Origin: CAZTAR01 sp043813895
GTDB taxonomy: Bacteria > Planctomycetota > Phycisphaerae > UBA1845 > UTPLA1
Assembly: GCA_043813895.1 (NCBI GenBank)
Contig: JBDRKQ010000149.1
Coordinates: 1-21,151 of the forward strand
Direction of reading: 5' to 3'
Length of the DNA: 21,151 bases
Positions 8,195 through 14,930 of the stretch are shown piece by piece. A program made the position numbers and the translations under genes. The number at the start of each line of letters is the position of its first letter. Positions within the stretch are counted from its first letter, which is position 1. The notes below the pieces were generated by a model that was not told where the DNA came from, made no database searches, and was given only the letters and a program-made list of their open reading frames with translations.

Positions 8195-8294
8195 GCGACC
8201 CGGCGACACCGACAAGAACGGGGCGTCGTGACAAGACCGGGGATTATGCCAGTTGTGCGGGTATCCTGCGAAGAGCCGGCTGGTGCCGATTCCG

Positions 8295-8978
8295 CTACGC
8301 TCCCGCCCGCTGCGCCGCCAGCCGCTCCAACTGCCGGACGAGTCGCCCGGCAACCCGGCTTTTTGAGGCCGCAGGCCAGTGTTCCCAACGGCTGTCGCGT
8401 GTCAGGAACTCGACCGAGGCGCTGTCTGAACCCACGTTTTCCGGACCGTTGAGGACGATCGCGTCGCAGTTCTTGCGGCGGAGCTTGGCCTCGGCGTGGG
8501 CGCGGGCGGCATGGTCCTCCATCGCGAAGGCGACTGTGATTCGTCGGCGCTTCACCTTTCCCAGCGCCGCCGCGATGTCTTCGGTCGGTACGAGCGCGAT
8601 TGACTTCGGCTTCGCCTGCTTGGCTGTCTTGCGAGCCGCCCGCCGCTGGGGTCGGTAATCACAGACTGCCGCGACGAAGATGGCCGCATCCGCGGAGGCG
8701 AATGCCCGTTTTGCCGCCGTCGCCATCTCGGCGGCCGTCTCGACGTGAATCGTCCTGACGTGTTTCGGTGGATCGAGCGAGACCGGGCCGGACACGAGCG
8801 TCACGCGGTGGCCAGCGTTGGCTGCGGCCTCGGCGATCGCGTAGCCCATCTTGCCCGACGACGGATTCGAGATGAACCGGACGGAGTCGAAGTATTCGCG
8901 CGTGGGGCCGGCGGTGATGAGGATGTGGAGTCGGCGTTTCCGCCGGCCGGAGCGCTTCTTTTGCGGCTTCTCATTCAC
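8295..8978 (-). CDS. coaB: Phosphopantothenate-cysteine ligase (CoaB domain, separate ORF)
   Basis: This 227-aa protein is the ligase half of CoaBC: it joins 4'-phosphopantothenate and cysteine using a nucleotide triphosphate, in coenzyme A synthesis. The CoaB opening is plain (ILITAGPTREYFD near residues 19-31, then SNPSSGKMG). AAVCDYRP, VAFAMED and the KNCDAIVLN segment follow the family order. The usual fused CoaBC is here split in two frames. The ligase frame could start at GTG 8978, overlapping the coaC stop by 8 bases, but no Shine-Dalgarno precedes it. Removal of one A from an A7 run in the end of coaC would fuse the two frames, so either coupling, slippage or a sequence error is involved. 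The linker is very rich in Lys and Arg. Confidence 0.85.
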   Translation of the reverse strand: MNEKPQKKRSGRRKRRLHILITAGPTREYFDSVRFISNPSSGKMGYAIAEAAANAGHRVTLVSGPVSLDPPKHVRTIHVETAAEMATAAKRAFASADAAIFVAAVCDYRPQRRAARKTAKQAKPKSIALVPTEDIAAALGKVKRRRITVAFAMEDHAARAHAEAKLRRKNCDAIVLNGPENVGSDSASVEFLTRDSRWEHWPAASKSRVAGRLVRQLERLAAQRAGA

Positions 8979-9600
8979 TGGAGGACGACTTTTTTTCGAG
9001 GCACTTGGGCGGCTTGCGTTTGAGGATTGCCGTTGCGGCTGCGAGGATCGCCTGCGGCTCGGCCATTCGCCCGGCGCCGACGGCGCCGCAGGCAAGCCAG
9101 CCCTCCTCCGGCGGGATGACTTCGAAACCTCGCTGCTCGAGCGTGCGCATGTTGTTGCGGACAGCCGTGTTTTCCCACATGCGCGTGTTCATGGCTGGAG
9201 CGAGGAGAATCGGGCTGTCGGCGGAGAGCACCATCGTCGAGACCAGGTCGTCCGCGATGCCGCACGCGCTCTTGCCGATGATGTTCGCCGTCGCGGGCGC
9301 GATGATGAAGATGTCCGCCGCCGCGGTGAGGCTCAGGTGCTGGGAGTCGTGGTGGTTGCCGGAATCCCACAGGCTGGTGAAGACGCGCCGTTGCGAGATC
9401 GCTTCGAATGTGAGAGGCGTGACGAATCGTTGCGCGGCGGCGGTCATGGCAACGGTGACTCCCGCGCCGCGTTGAACCAGCCCTGAGACGACCGTGGCGA
9501 CCTTGTAGGCCGCAATGCCGCCCGAGACGGCGACGAGAACCTCGGACCCGCGAAGCTCCGACGAGAGGTCGGTCGGGTTGACGCAATCCTCAGGACTCAT
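8971..9600 (-). CDS. coaC: Phosphopantothenoylcysteine decarboxylase (CoaC domain, separate ORF)
   Basis: A 209-aa flavoprotein of the HFCD family that decarboxylates phosphopantothenoylcysteine to phosphopantetheine in coenzyme A synthesis. Seen are VLVAVSGGIAAYK near the start (FMN phosphate loop, with the SGGIAAYK signature), then the PATANIIGKSACGIADDL segment and APAMNTRMW, which is the conserved PAMN motif, and GWLACGAVGAGRMAEP, containing the flexible-lid cysteine and G-GRM. The start at ATG 9600 overlaps rpoZ by 11 bases; ATG 9612 is also in frame but its AAGGAG is too close. The last residues (EKKSSSSE) include an A7 run at 8990-8996 discussed with coaB. The gene order gmk-rpoZ-coaBC is widely conserved. 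Confidence 0.9.
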   Translation of the reverse strand: MSPEDCVNPTDLSSELRGSEVLVAVSGGIAAYKVATVVSGLVQRGAGVTVAMTAAAQRFVTPLTFEAISQRRVFTSLWDSGNHHDSQHLSLTAAADIFIIAPATANIIGKSACGIADDLVSTMVLSADSPILLAPAMNTRMWENTAVRNNMRTLEQRGFEVIPPEEGWLACGAVGAGRMAEPQAILAAATAILKRKPPKCLEKKSSSSE

Positions 9601-9814
9601 CGGCGTCTTCATTCTCCTTGCCGGCCTCTCGGTACTCAATCTTGCCCTCAGAGATTTCCTGGATCACGATTTCCAGCTGTGTCTTACCCTCGGGCTCGAC
9701 CATGGGCCTGGCGCCGAGCATGAGTTCCCGCCACCGCTTCTGGATCAGCGCAGTGAATCTGAATCGCCCGCCGACCTTGTTGATGATATCCTCATCCCTT
9801 AGCTGTTTGATCAT
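9590..9814 (-). CDS. rpoZ: RNA polymerase omega subunit
   Basis: A 74-aa protein that binds the beta' subunit and helps RNA polymerase assembly. The N-terminal helix region INKVGGRFRFTALIQKRWREL fits the conserved omega core (NKFxLvxxAxKRxRxL), followed by an acidic tail. The start overlaps the end of gmk by 23 bases and the end overlaps coaC, so these three genes should be one transcript. The length is normal. Confidence 0.88.
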   Translation of the reverse strand: MIKQLRDEDIINKVGGRFRFTALIQKRWRELMLGARPMVEPEGKTQLEIVIQEISEGKIEYREAGKENEDADES

Positions 9815-10442
9815 GGACGTCTACCCCTGCATGAGTCGGGCGGGCGTCTCGGCGCCCGCGAATGATCGCATATGCCTTGTCGATCGTTTCCTCGAGATCG
9901 TCGTTGATAATGAACTCGTCGTAGCAACCCGCCTCGGAGGCGTAGCGGATTTCGCCGTCGGCCTTTGCGAGGCGTGCCCGGATGACTTCAGCCGAGTCGG
10001 TTTTGCGGCCTTCGATGCGCCGCTGTTGCTCTCCCGGCGTGGGCGGCAGGAGGAAGAACGTGATCGCTTCCGGGATGTGCCGGCGGACCTGGACGCACCC
10101 GTTGATGTCGATTTCCAGGATGATCACCTTGCCGGCGGCGACGGCCTGTTCGATGGCGGTCTTGGACGTGCCGTAGAGATTCCCGTAAACCTCCGCCCAT
10201 TCGAGAAAATCGCCGGCCTCTCGCAGGCGGAGGAACTCGTCGCGGTCAACGCAGCGGTAGTCCTTGTCGTGTTGCTCACCCGGTCGGAGTGGACGGGTCG
10301 TCACGGAGATGCTGAATTCCGCAGGCAACATCTCGCACAATCTGTGGCAGACGGTGGACTTCCCGACGCCGCTGGGTCCGCTGACGACCACGACACTCCC
10401 GCGTTTGCCTGAGTCTCGTGTCGACACGTTGTCTTCACCCAT
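9792..10442 (-). CDS. gmk: Guanylate kinase
   Basis: A 216-aa cytoplasmic enzyme that converts GMP to GDP using ATP. It has the P-loop SGPSGVGKST at about residues 21-30, then SVTTRPLRPGE (GMP-binding) and the DYRCVDRDEF segment, and GDFLEWAEVYGNLYGTSK, all in family order. ILEIDINGCVQVR is the conserved D-(I/V)-(D/Q)-G strand, and the lid has RRIEGRKTDS. The ATG at 10442 has AAGGAG 8 bases upstream. A strong hairpin lies in its leader (10493-10529). It is the first gene of the gmk-rpoZ-coaC-coaB set and follows yicC by 121 bases. Confidence 0.96.
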   Translation of the reverse strand: MGEDNVSTRDSGKRGSVVVVSGPSGVGKSTVCHRLCEMLPAEFSISVTTRPLRPGEQHDKDYRCVDRDEFLRLREAGDFLEWAEVYGNLYGTSKTAIEQAVAAGKVIILEIDINGCVQVRRHIPEAITFFLLPPTPGEQQRRIEGRKTDSAEVIRARLAKADGEIRYASEAGCYDEFIINDDLEETIDKAYAIIRGRRDARPTHAGVDVHDQTAKG

Positions 10443-10492
10443 CCCAAGTACTCCTTCAAGATCGAATCAGCGGGCAGCACAGGCCGGTACGA

Positions 10493-10529
10493 CAAAGCTC
10501 CGCCCTGTTGGAGCAGAGCCGGAGCTTTG
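10493..10529 (-). repeat. Long perfect hairpin in the gmk leader
   Basis: CAAAGCTCCG at 10493-10502 pairs perfectly with CGGAGCTTTG at 10520-10529. The loop can pair further (CTCTG against CAGGG with one GU pair). The hairpin lies in the 121-base gap between yicC and gmk. There is no T-run after it on the minus strand, so it is not a standard terminator; it may be an RNA-processing or stability element, or a dispersed palindromic repeat. Confidence 0.6.
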
Positions 10530-10563
10530 GTCTGCCCGGAGAACGGACTGTGGCTGAACTCGA

Positions 10564-11445
10564 TTACTCCACGTTCTGAACCTGCTCTTTGATACGGTCG
10601 ATGGCGGCCTTCGTTTCCACGACGTGCCGCGAGATCTCGGCGTCGTTCGCCTTGCTGCCGATCGTGTTGGCCTCTCGGAGCATCTCCTGGGCGAGGAAGT
10701 CCAGCTTCCGACCGCTCTCCTCCGGGGCGTCGCATAACTCGGCGAACTGGTCCAGGTGGCTGTCGATCCGCGAGACCTCCTCGTTGATGTCGCACCGCTC
10801 GGCGAAGATGGCCAGCTCGCGGACAACGCTGTCGTGGTCTATCTCGATCTTGCTGCCTTCGATCAACTGCTGCACTCGCGCGTGGTATTTCTTCTGGTAC
10901 TCCTTGACGACAAGCGGGCTTCGCTGCCGGATGTCCGCCAGGCGAGTCCGAATGACGTCGCAATGTTTCTGCAAATCCCTCAGCAGCGCGGCGCCCTCCG
11001 CCCGGCGCATCTCGATCAGCCTGTCGATCGCCTCGTTCGTCAGTCGCTCCACGACGGTGAAACGTGATGAGAGCAACTCCGCATCGTACGCCGGGGGCTG
11101 TGCGACGCCGGGGATATCGATCAGGTTGGCCAGGTCGATGGTGAGCCCGGCTGTGTCTCCGGCGGCCTCGCGCAACTGCCTGACGTAACGCGTAAGAACC
11201 GCGATGTTGATCTCGTGAGCCGCGGACGGGTTCTCGTCCTTCATCCGCAGGCTGTAGGATACGCTTCCCCGTCCCAACCTCGAACGCAGCAGCTTCTCGA
11301 TCTCCACTTCGGCCGGCTGCAAGACCTCGGGCAGCTTGATCGAGGACTTGAAGTACCGGTTGTTGAAGCTGCGGAGTTCGACGCGATAGTGGACGCCGTC
11401 CGCGAGCCCGTCGGCCTCGCCGAATCCGGTCATGCTCAGGATCAT
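10564..11445 (-). CDS. yicC: YicC family endoribonuclease
   Basis: A 293-aa cytoplasmic protein of the YicC/YloC family, shown in E. coli to be an endoribonuclease linked to small-RNA decay. The N-terminus ILSMTGFGEA is the family hallmark, followed by ELRSFNNRYFKSSIKLPE (family pattern R-S-V-N-x-R-x-L). The C-terminus holds the conserved EVSRIDSHLDQF, GRKLDFLAQEMLREANTIGSK and helical end. I chose ATG 11445 (GGAG 6 bases upstream) because the in-frame extension upstream is an artificial Arg-rich translation of the secG tail. It follows secG by 16 bases and precedes gmk, the classical yicC-gmk order. Confidence 0.94.
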   Translation of the reverse strand: MILSMTGFGEADGLADGVHYRVELRSFNNRYFKSSIKLPEVLQPAEVEIEKLLRSRLGRGSVSYSLRMKDENPSAAHEINIAVLTRYVRQLREAAGDTAGLTIDLANLIDIPGVAQPPAYDAELLSSRFTVVERLTNEAIDRLIEMRRAEGAALLRDLQKHCDVIRTRLADIRQRSPLVVKEYQKKYHARVQQLIEGSKIEIDHDSVVRELAIFAERCDINEEVSRIDSHLDQFAELCDAPEESGRKLDFLAQEMLREANTIGSKANDAEISRHVVETKAAIDRIKEQVQNVE

Positions 11446-11461
11446 CAGCCGCTCCGTCGCA

Positions 11462-11920
11462 CTACTGTTGTGGGTCGGTCTCGGATTCCGTCGGAGCCGC
11501 AGGCTTCTGGGTTGCAGGCTTCGGCGTCGCCGGGATTGGCTTCGGGGCCGGTGTCGCCGGAATCTCAGCGGCAGCCTTCTCCGCATCGGTCGGGGCATCA
11601 CTCGCCGGGGCATCGCTGGCAGGCACGCCGCCGGGCGCCGGCGTCGGAGCGACGGCCTGCGTTCCCGGCGTTGCCTCCGGTTCGAAGACGAAGTTCGCCG
11701 CGACGTTCAGCAGAAGGAACAGCGAAGCAAGGCCCACGGTAACCCAGGTGAGCATATCTCCGGTCTTGGTTCCGAACGCGGAGTGTCCGCCGACGCCGCC
11801 GAAGGCGCCGGACAGGCCCGAGCCGCGGTTCTTCTGGAGCAGAACCAGCCCGATCAGAAGGACTGAGACCGCGATCAAGGCGATGCTCAAAACAGACGTC
11901 CAAAAAGTCGCGAGTATCAT
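11462..11920 (-). CDS. secG: SecG preprotein translocase subunit with long Pro/Ala tail
   Basis: A 152-aa inner-membrane subunit of the SecYEG channel that eases protein export. Two membrane segments are seen (about residues 8-28 and 56-76), with the conserved LLQKNRGSGLSGAFGG between them. After the second segment an added tail of about 70 residues, made of Ala, Pro, Thr and acidic residues, follows; ordinary SecG is near 75-110 aa. Such low-complexity tails are common in this phylum as I recall. The start has only a weak AGAGG. It lies 13 bases after tpiA and is probably co-transcribed. Confidence 0.92.
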   Translation of the reverse strand: MILATFWTSVLSIALIAVSVLLIGLVLLQKNRGSGLSGAFGGVGGHSAFGTKTGDMLTWVTVGLASLFLLLNVAANFVFEPEATPGTQAVAPTPAPGGVPASDAPASDAPTDAEKAAAEIPATPAPKPIPATPKPATQKPAAPTESETDPQQ

Positions 11921-11933
11921 TGTGTCAAAACCT

Positions 11934-12737
11934 CTAGCTTAGCCCCTTGGCTCGGATGCAACCCCTGATGATGCCGGCGAAATCGGCCGCGTCGAGACTC
12001 GCCCCGCCGACCAAGCCGCCGTCAACGTCCGGGCAACTCATCAGTTCCTCGGCGTTGCCTGACTTTACGCTACCGCCGTATTGAATGCGAATGCCGTCTG
12101 CAAGCGCGGCCCCGAATCGCTCGGTGAGCAGGCCGCGAATGAACTTGTGTGCGTCCTGCGCCTGCTGTGGCGTCGCGGTTCGTCCCGTGCCGATCGCCCA
12201 CACGGGCTCGTACGCGATGACGATGGCGTCGGACGAGTTAATGTCAAGACCCGCCAAGCTGCCCGTGATCTGTGTCTGAAGGATAGATTCGGTCTGGCCG
12301 CCGTCACGCTCTTCGAGCGTCTCGCCGACGCAGACGATCGGGACCAGCCCGCCGCTGATGACGGCCTGGGCCTTCGCCGCGACCATTGCGTCCGTTTCCC
12401 CCTGCACGCGGCCCTCGGCATCCTCGGGGCCGATCGTGTGCCGGCGTTCACTGTGGCCGAGGATGACGAAACGACAGCCCACGTCCATCAGCATGCCAAC
12501 CGAAACCTCGCCGGTAAAAGCGCCCTTGGGTTCGTGCCAGCAGTTCTGCGCGCCGACGGCGATCGGTGAACCGGCCGCAGCCTCGATCATCGGCATCAGA
12601 TAGACCGCCGGCGGGCAGATCGCGATGTCCAGCGGCGCGGAGGCGGCGATCTTCCCCCGGAGGCCGGCCACCAATGCACGCGCGGACGCCAAGTCCAGGT
12701 TCATCTTCCAGTTGCCGGCTACGAATGGTCGTCGCAT
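11934..12737 (-). CDS. tpiA: Triosephosphate isomerase
   Basis: A 267-aa glycolytic enzyme that interconverts dihydroxyacetone phosphate and glyceraldehyde 3-phosphate. Catalytic residues are visible: Asn9 and Lys11 in GNWKMN, His95 in GHSERR, and Glu177 in AYEPVWAIGTG, the last being joined to the flexible loop 6. YGGSVKSGN and GGLVGGASL form the phosphate site near the C-terminus. ATG 12737 has AGGAG 8 bases upstream, and an upstream in-frame ATG (12827) adds nothing recognisable. It is 86 bases after pheA and 13 bases before secG. Confidence 0.97.
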   Translation of the reverse strand: MRRPFVAGNWKMNLDLASARALVAGLRGKIAASAPLDIAICPPAVYLMPMIEAAAGSPIAVGAQNCWHEPKGAFTGEVSVGMLMDVGCRFVILGHSERRHTIGPEDAEGRVQGETDAMVAAKAQAVISGGLVPIVCVGETLEERDGGQTESILQTQITGSLAGLDINSSDAIVIAYEPVWAIGTGRTATPQQAQDAHKFIRGLLTERFGAALADGIRIQYGGSVKSGNAEELMSCPDVDGGLVGGASLDAADFAGIIRGCIRAKGLS

Positions 12738-12823
12738 CTTGTTGGCTCCTGCATCTTCGGCTATCTGACGAGCCGGTGCCCGCTCTTCCACCCATTTCAA
12801 GGACCGATGCATGATCGACCCGC

Positions 12824-13903
12824 TCATGCCGCGATCACCTCTGTGGCTTTTGGGTACGAACCGAGCACCCGCAGAGGACGGCAGAGTTCTCGGGCCTCTG
12901 CCAGGGCCTTTTTCATCGGCTCCTCATCAGCGTGGCCGTCCATGTCCACGAAAAAATGGTATTCGGCATCCGCCTTTCCGCTGGGGCGGGATGTAATCAT
13001 CGTCATGTTGACGCCGGCCCGCTGAAACACCAGCAACACCTCCACCAGCGCGCCAGCGCGGTGGGCGGTCGCGAACATGACGGAGGTCCGATCACTGCCG
13101 GTCGGCCTTGCCGAGTCGCCTCCGAGGACGACGAAGCGCGTCGTGTTCTGCGGGTCGTCCTCGATGTTCGCGAACATTACCTGCAACTCGTACAACTTTG
13201 CGGCGAGCGCACCGCCGATGGCAGCGCCGCGATGTGATGCCGCTGCCATCTCCGCTGCCCGGCTGGTGCTGGGCGCTGTCTGGATTCTCTCGCCGAAGCC
13301 GGTCTCCGCGAGCCAACGCCGGCACTGCGTGAACACCTCGGGCTTCGAGTAGACGGTCTCGATCTCCTCCAGGCGGCAGTTGGCAAGTAGGTTGTGGTGG
13401 ATCGCCAGGTGAACCTCGTTGCAGATCGTCACGTCGTGGTCAATGAAGGCATCGAGCGCATCCAACACGGAGCCGCCTGTCTTGTTTTCGATGGGGACGA
13501 TGCCGTAGTCCAGGTGTCCCCGAGTCATTTCGTCGAACACGCCGCGGACATCCGCCAGCGGCTCGTACTCCACGGAAGTCCCGAATTTCGCGATGGCCGC
13601 CTCATGCGAGAAGGAGCCGTTCGGGCCGAGGTATCCGACCCGGGGAGGCCGTTCCAACGCAAAGGACGCGGACATCAGTTCGCGGTAAATCGCGAGCAGC
13701 GACGCCTTCGACAAAGGGCCGGCGGAGCAGTCCGTGATCCGCTTGAGAATCTCGTGCTCCCGATCCGGGGCAAAGACCGCAGAGCCGTGCGTCTGTTTCA
13801 GCTTCCCGATCTCAACGGCGGCGGCAGCACGCTGGTTGAGGAGCCGGACGATCTGCTCATCGAGCGAATTGATCTCGCCTCGCAGCTCGTTCAGATCCGC
13901 CAT
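12824..13903 (-). CDS. pheA: Bifunctional chorismate mutase / prephenate dehydratase (P-protein)
   Basis: A 359-aa protein that makes phenylpyruvate, the phenylalanine precursor, in two steps. Residues 1 to about 85 are an AroQ chorismate mutase (LRGEINSLDEQIVRLLNQRA, then the Lys-containing helix). Next is the prephenate dehydratase domain (VGYLGPNGSFSHEAA at about 93-107, PIENKTGGSV, TTRFVVLG with the catalytic Thr-Arg-Phe). The C-terminus is an ACT domain for feedback control by phenylalanine; it keeps GALVEVLLVF, but the usual ESRP motif reads TSRP. I chose ATG 13903 because the mutase motif begins there; the ribosome binding site is weak. It heads the minus-strand housekeeping block. Confidence 0.95.
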   Translation of the reverse strand: MADLNELRGEINSLDEQIVRLLNQRAAAAVEIGKLKQTHGSAVFAPDREHEILKRITDCSAGPLSKASLLAIYRELMSASFALERPPRVGYLGPNGSFSHEAAIAKFGTSVEYEPLADVRGVFDEMTRGHLDYGIVPIENKTGGSVLDALDAFIDHDVTICNEVHLAIHHNLLANCRLEEIETVYSKPEVFTQCRRWLAETGFGERIQTAPSTSRAAEMAAASHRGAAIGGALAAKLYELQVMFANIEDDPQNTTRFVVLGGDSARPTGSDRTSVMFATAHRAGALVEVLLVFQRAGVNMTMITSRPSGKADAEYHFFVDMDGHADEEPMKKALAEARELCRPLRVLGSYPKATEVIAA

Positions 13904-14385
13904 GCCAGCCCGCCGATGCCTGGAAATCCTTCGCCGCGCAAGGAACCCCGTAGTAGAAGCGATGGCCTCCAACCTGTCAAGGAGCTGCATCCCTGGTCCG
14001 TTCCGGCGGGTTCATGGCAGATTCGGCGGGCTGCGACACCGAATGTCATTCCATGCAAGGCTATCTCCCGCCGGACGGTTCTTTCTCATGCACCCCGGGC
14101 GGCAGGCCGGCGTGTCCTGGTTTGGCCCGAGAATCCCCTTGTCGGCAACGCAGGGAACCCGGCCGGGAACTCCTGATCCGGGTCGCAGGGCGTTGGCAGG
14201 GCGAGAACGGCCTCCACGGGGATGTTACCTCACTCAACCAGCCGCCGTTTGGTGCCGATGTGACTAACACGGTCGGTCTTTTTTTGGGGCGGTTTCATCG
14301 ATCCGGAACCGGGGGAGACTCGACGCCGAGGGGCAACGCCGCAGCCGAACACGGGTTGCGATATCGAGGCAGCGAGGACGGTGAC
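13904..14385. other. Divergent intergenic region
   Basis: About 480 bases between pheA and an unknown plus-strand gene. An in-frame plus-strand reading covers it, but its residue content (rich in Gly, Arg, Pro and Cys with no helix or strand pattern) does not look coding. A terminator-like structure at 14255-14285 is the only distinct element I see. Confidence 0.4.
14255..14285 (+). terminator. Terminator-like hairpin with T-run
   Basis: CCGA-T-GTG, a five-base loop, then CAC-GG-TCGG, followed by TCTTTTTTT. The stem has small bulges but the T-run is strong. No plus-strand gene is recognised upstream, so if it is real it would end a transcript that I cannot see, or it is a relic. Confidence 0.35.
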
Positions 14386-14856
14386 GTGCCATTGACGCTC
14401 AAATGGATCAAGCCGAATACCGCGAACGTCAAATCGCTCTGGTCGCGTATCAGGGACGGCCAGTTCAAGACCGCCGCGGGCCTGCCGAGGTTCCAAGTTC
14501 TGAGGGACGTCGATGAGCCGGAGGCCCTGTACCTCACATGGTCCTATGGCCAGTCCGCCCTCGTGCGATGCTCCATCGATGACATCCCCGCGTACCTTCC
14601 AGACGCGCCGTACGAAGATGTGGAGAGGATCCTCCGACGCATCGCCCGACGCGATCTCCGCCCACCGAACAAGAACATCACTGAGACCGACAAGGCCAGC
14701 CAGCCCGTGCAACGCTGCGTCCAAGAGGCCCGGGAGATCGTGATCGACAGGCTTTCCCAATGCCGTTTCGACAGCGACACTCATGAATCCGTCCTCAAGA
14801 TATTCGACGGACTCCTGGAACAAATGGTTGCCAGGAAGATGATTCGGGGGAGTTAG
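14386..14856 (+). CDS. Unknown 156-aa protein
   Basis: I do not recognise this protein. The frame shows strong G/C preference in third positions and a natural residue mix, with a mostly beta first half (VPLTLKWIKPN; FQVLRDVDEP; LYLTWSYG) and a helical second half (YEDVERILRRIARRD; VQEAREIVIDRLSQ; LKIFDGLLEQMVARK). No signal peptide or membrane segment is seen, so it is probably cytoplasmic. I chose GTG 14386 because GAGGA sits 7 bases upstream and the upstream reading does not look coding. The opposite-strand reading of the same bases is judged a shadow. Its stop is followed at once by the heptamer array, beyond which ftsY converges. Confidence 0.6.
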   Translation: MPLTLKWIKPNTANVKSLWSRIRDGQFKTAAGLPRFQVLRDVDEPEALYLTWSYGQSALVRCSIDDIPAYLPDAPYEDVERILRRIARRDLRPPNKNITETDKASQPVQRCVQEAREIVIDRLSQCRFDSDTHESVLKIFDGLLEQMVARKMIRGS

Positions 14857-14860
14857 GGGA

Positions 14861-14930
14861 AAGCGGTTGGCTTCCAGCTTTCAGCCATCAGCTTCTTGTG
14901 GTCAGCCGTTAGCCGGTAGCGTTTAGCTGT
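14861..14930. repeat. Degenerate heptamer tandem array (YAGCNNT)
   Basis: Ten consecutive 7-base units fill the gap between two convergent genes: AAGCGGT, TGGCTTC, CAGCTTT, CAGCCAT, CAGCTTC, TTGTGGT, CAGCCGT, TAGCCGG, TAGCGTT, TAGCTGT. Eight share AGC at the same phase, and the last base of the array is the first base of the ftsY stop codon on the plus strand. Heptamer tandem repeats of this kind are known in several phyla, notably cyanobacteria, as non-coding spacers. Confidence 0.75.

Larger units (their letters stand above)
7926..8294. other. Intergenic leader region upstream of the PEP-CTERM gene
   Basis: About 370 bases with no supported gene, between the coaB stop and the PEP-CTERM start. 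It carries a possible minus-strand promoter and an 11-bp-phased direct repeat (both listed). It also has a small hairpin in the presumed 5' leader (GCTGA 7955-7959 against TCAGC 7967-7971). Confidence 0.5.

Noticed and set aside
8971..9000. dnaX-like -1 frameshift heptamer A AAA AAG in phase near the end of coaC
   Set aside because: The -1 frame meets a stop five codons later and does not enter the coaB frame, which is +1. Only loss of a base or a +1 shift would fuse them.
14230..14823. Minus-strand 197-aa reading opposite the unknown 156-aa gene
   Set aside because: Its residue mix and third-position pattern fit a shadow of the plus-strand frame, and it has no ribosome binding site that I can see.
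14861..14930. CRISPR array
   Set aside because: The units are 7 bases without spacers, and there are no cas genes.
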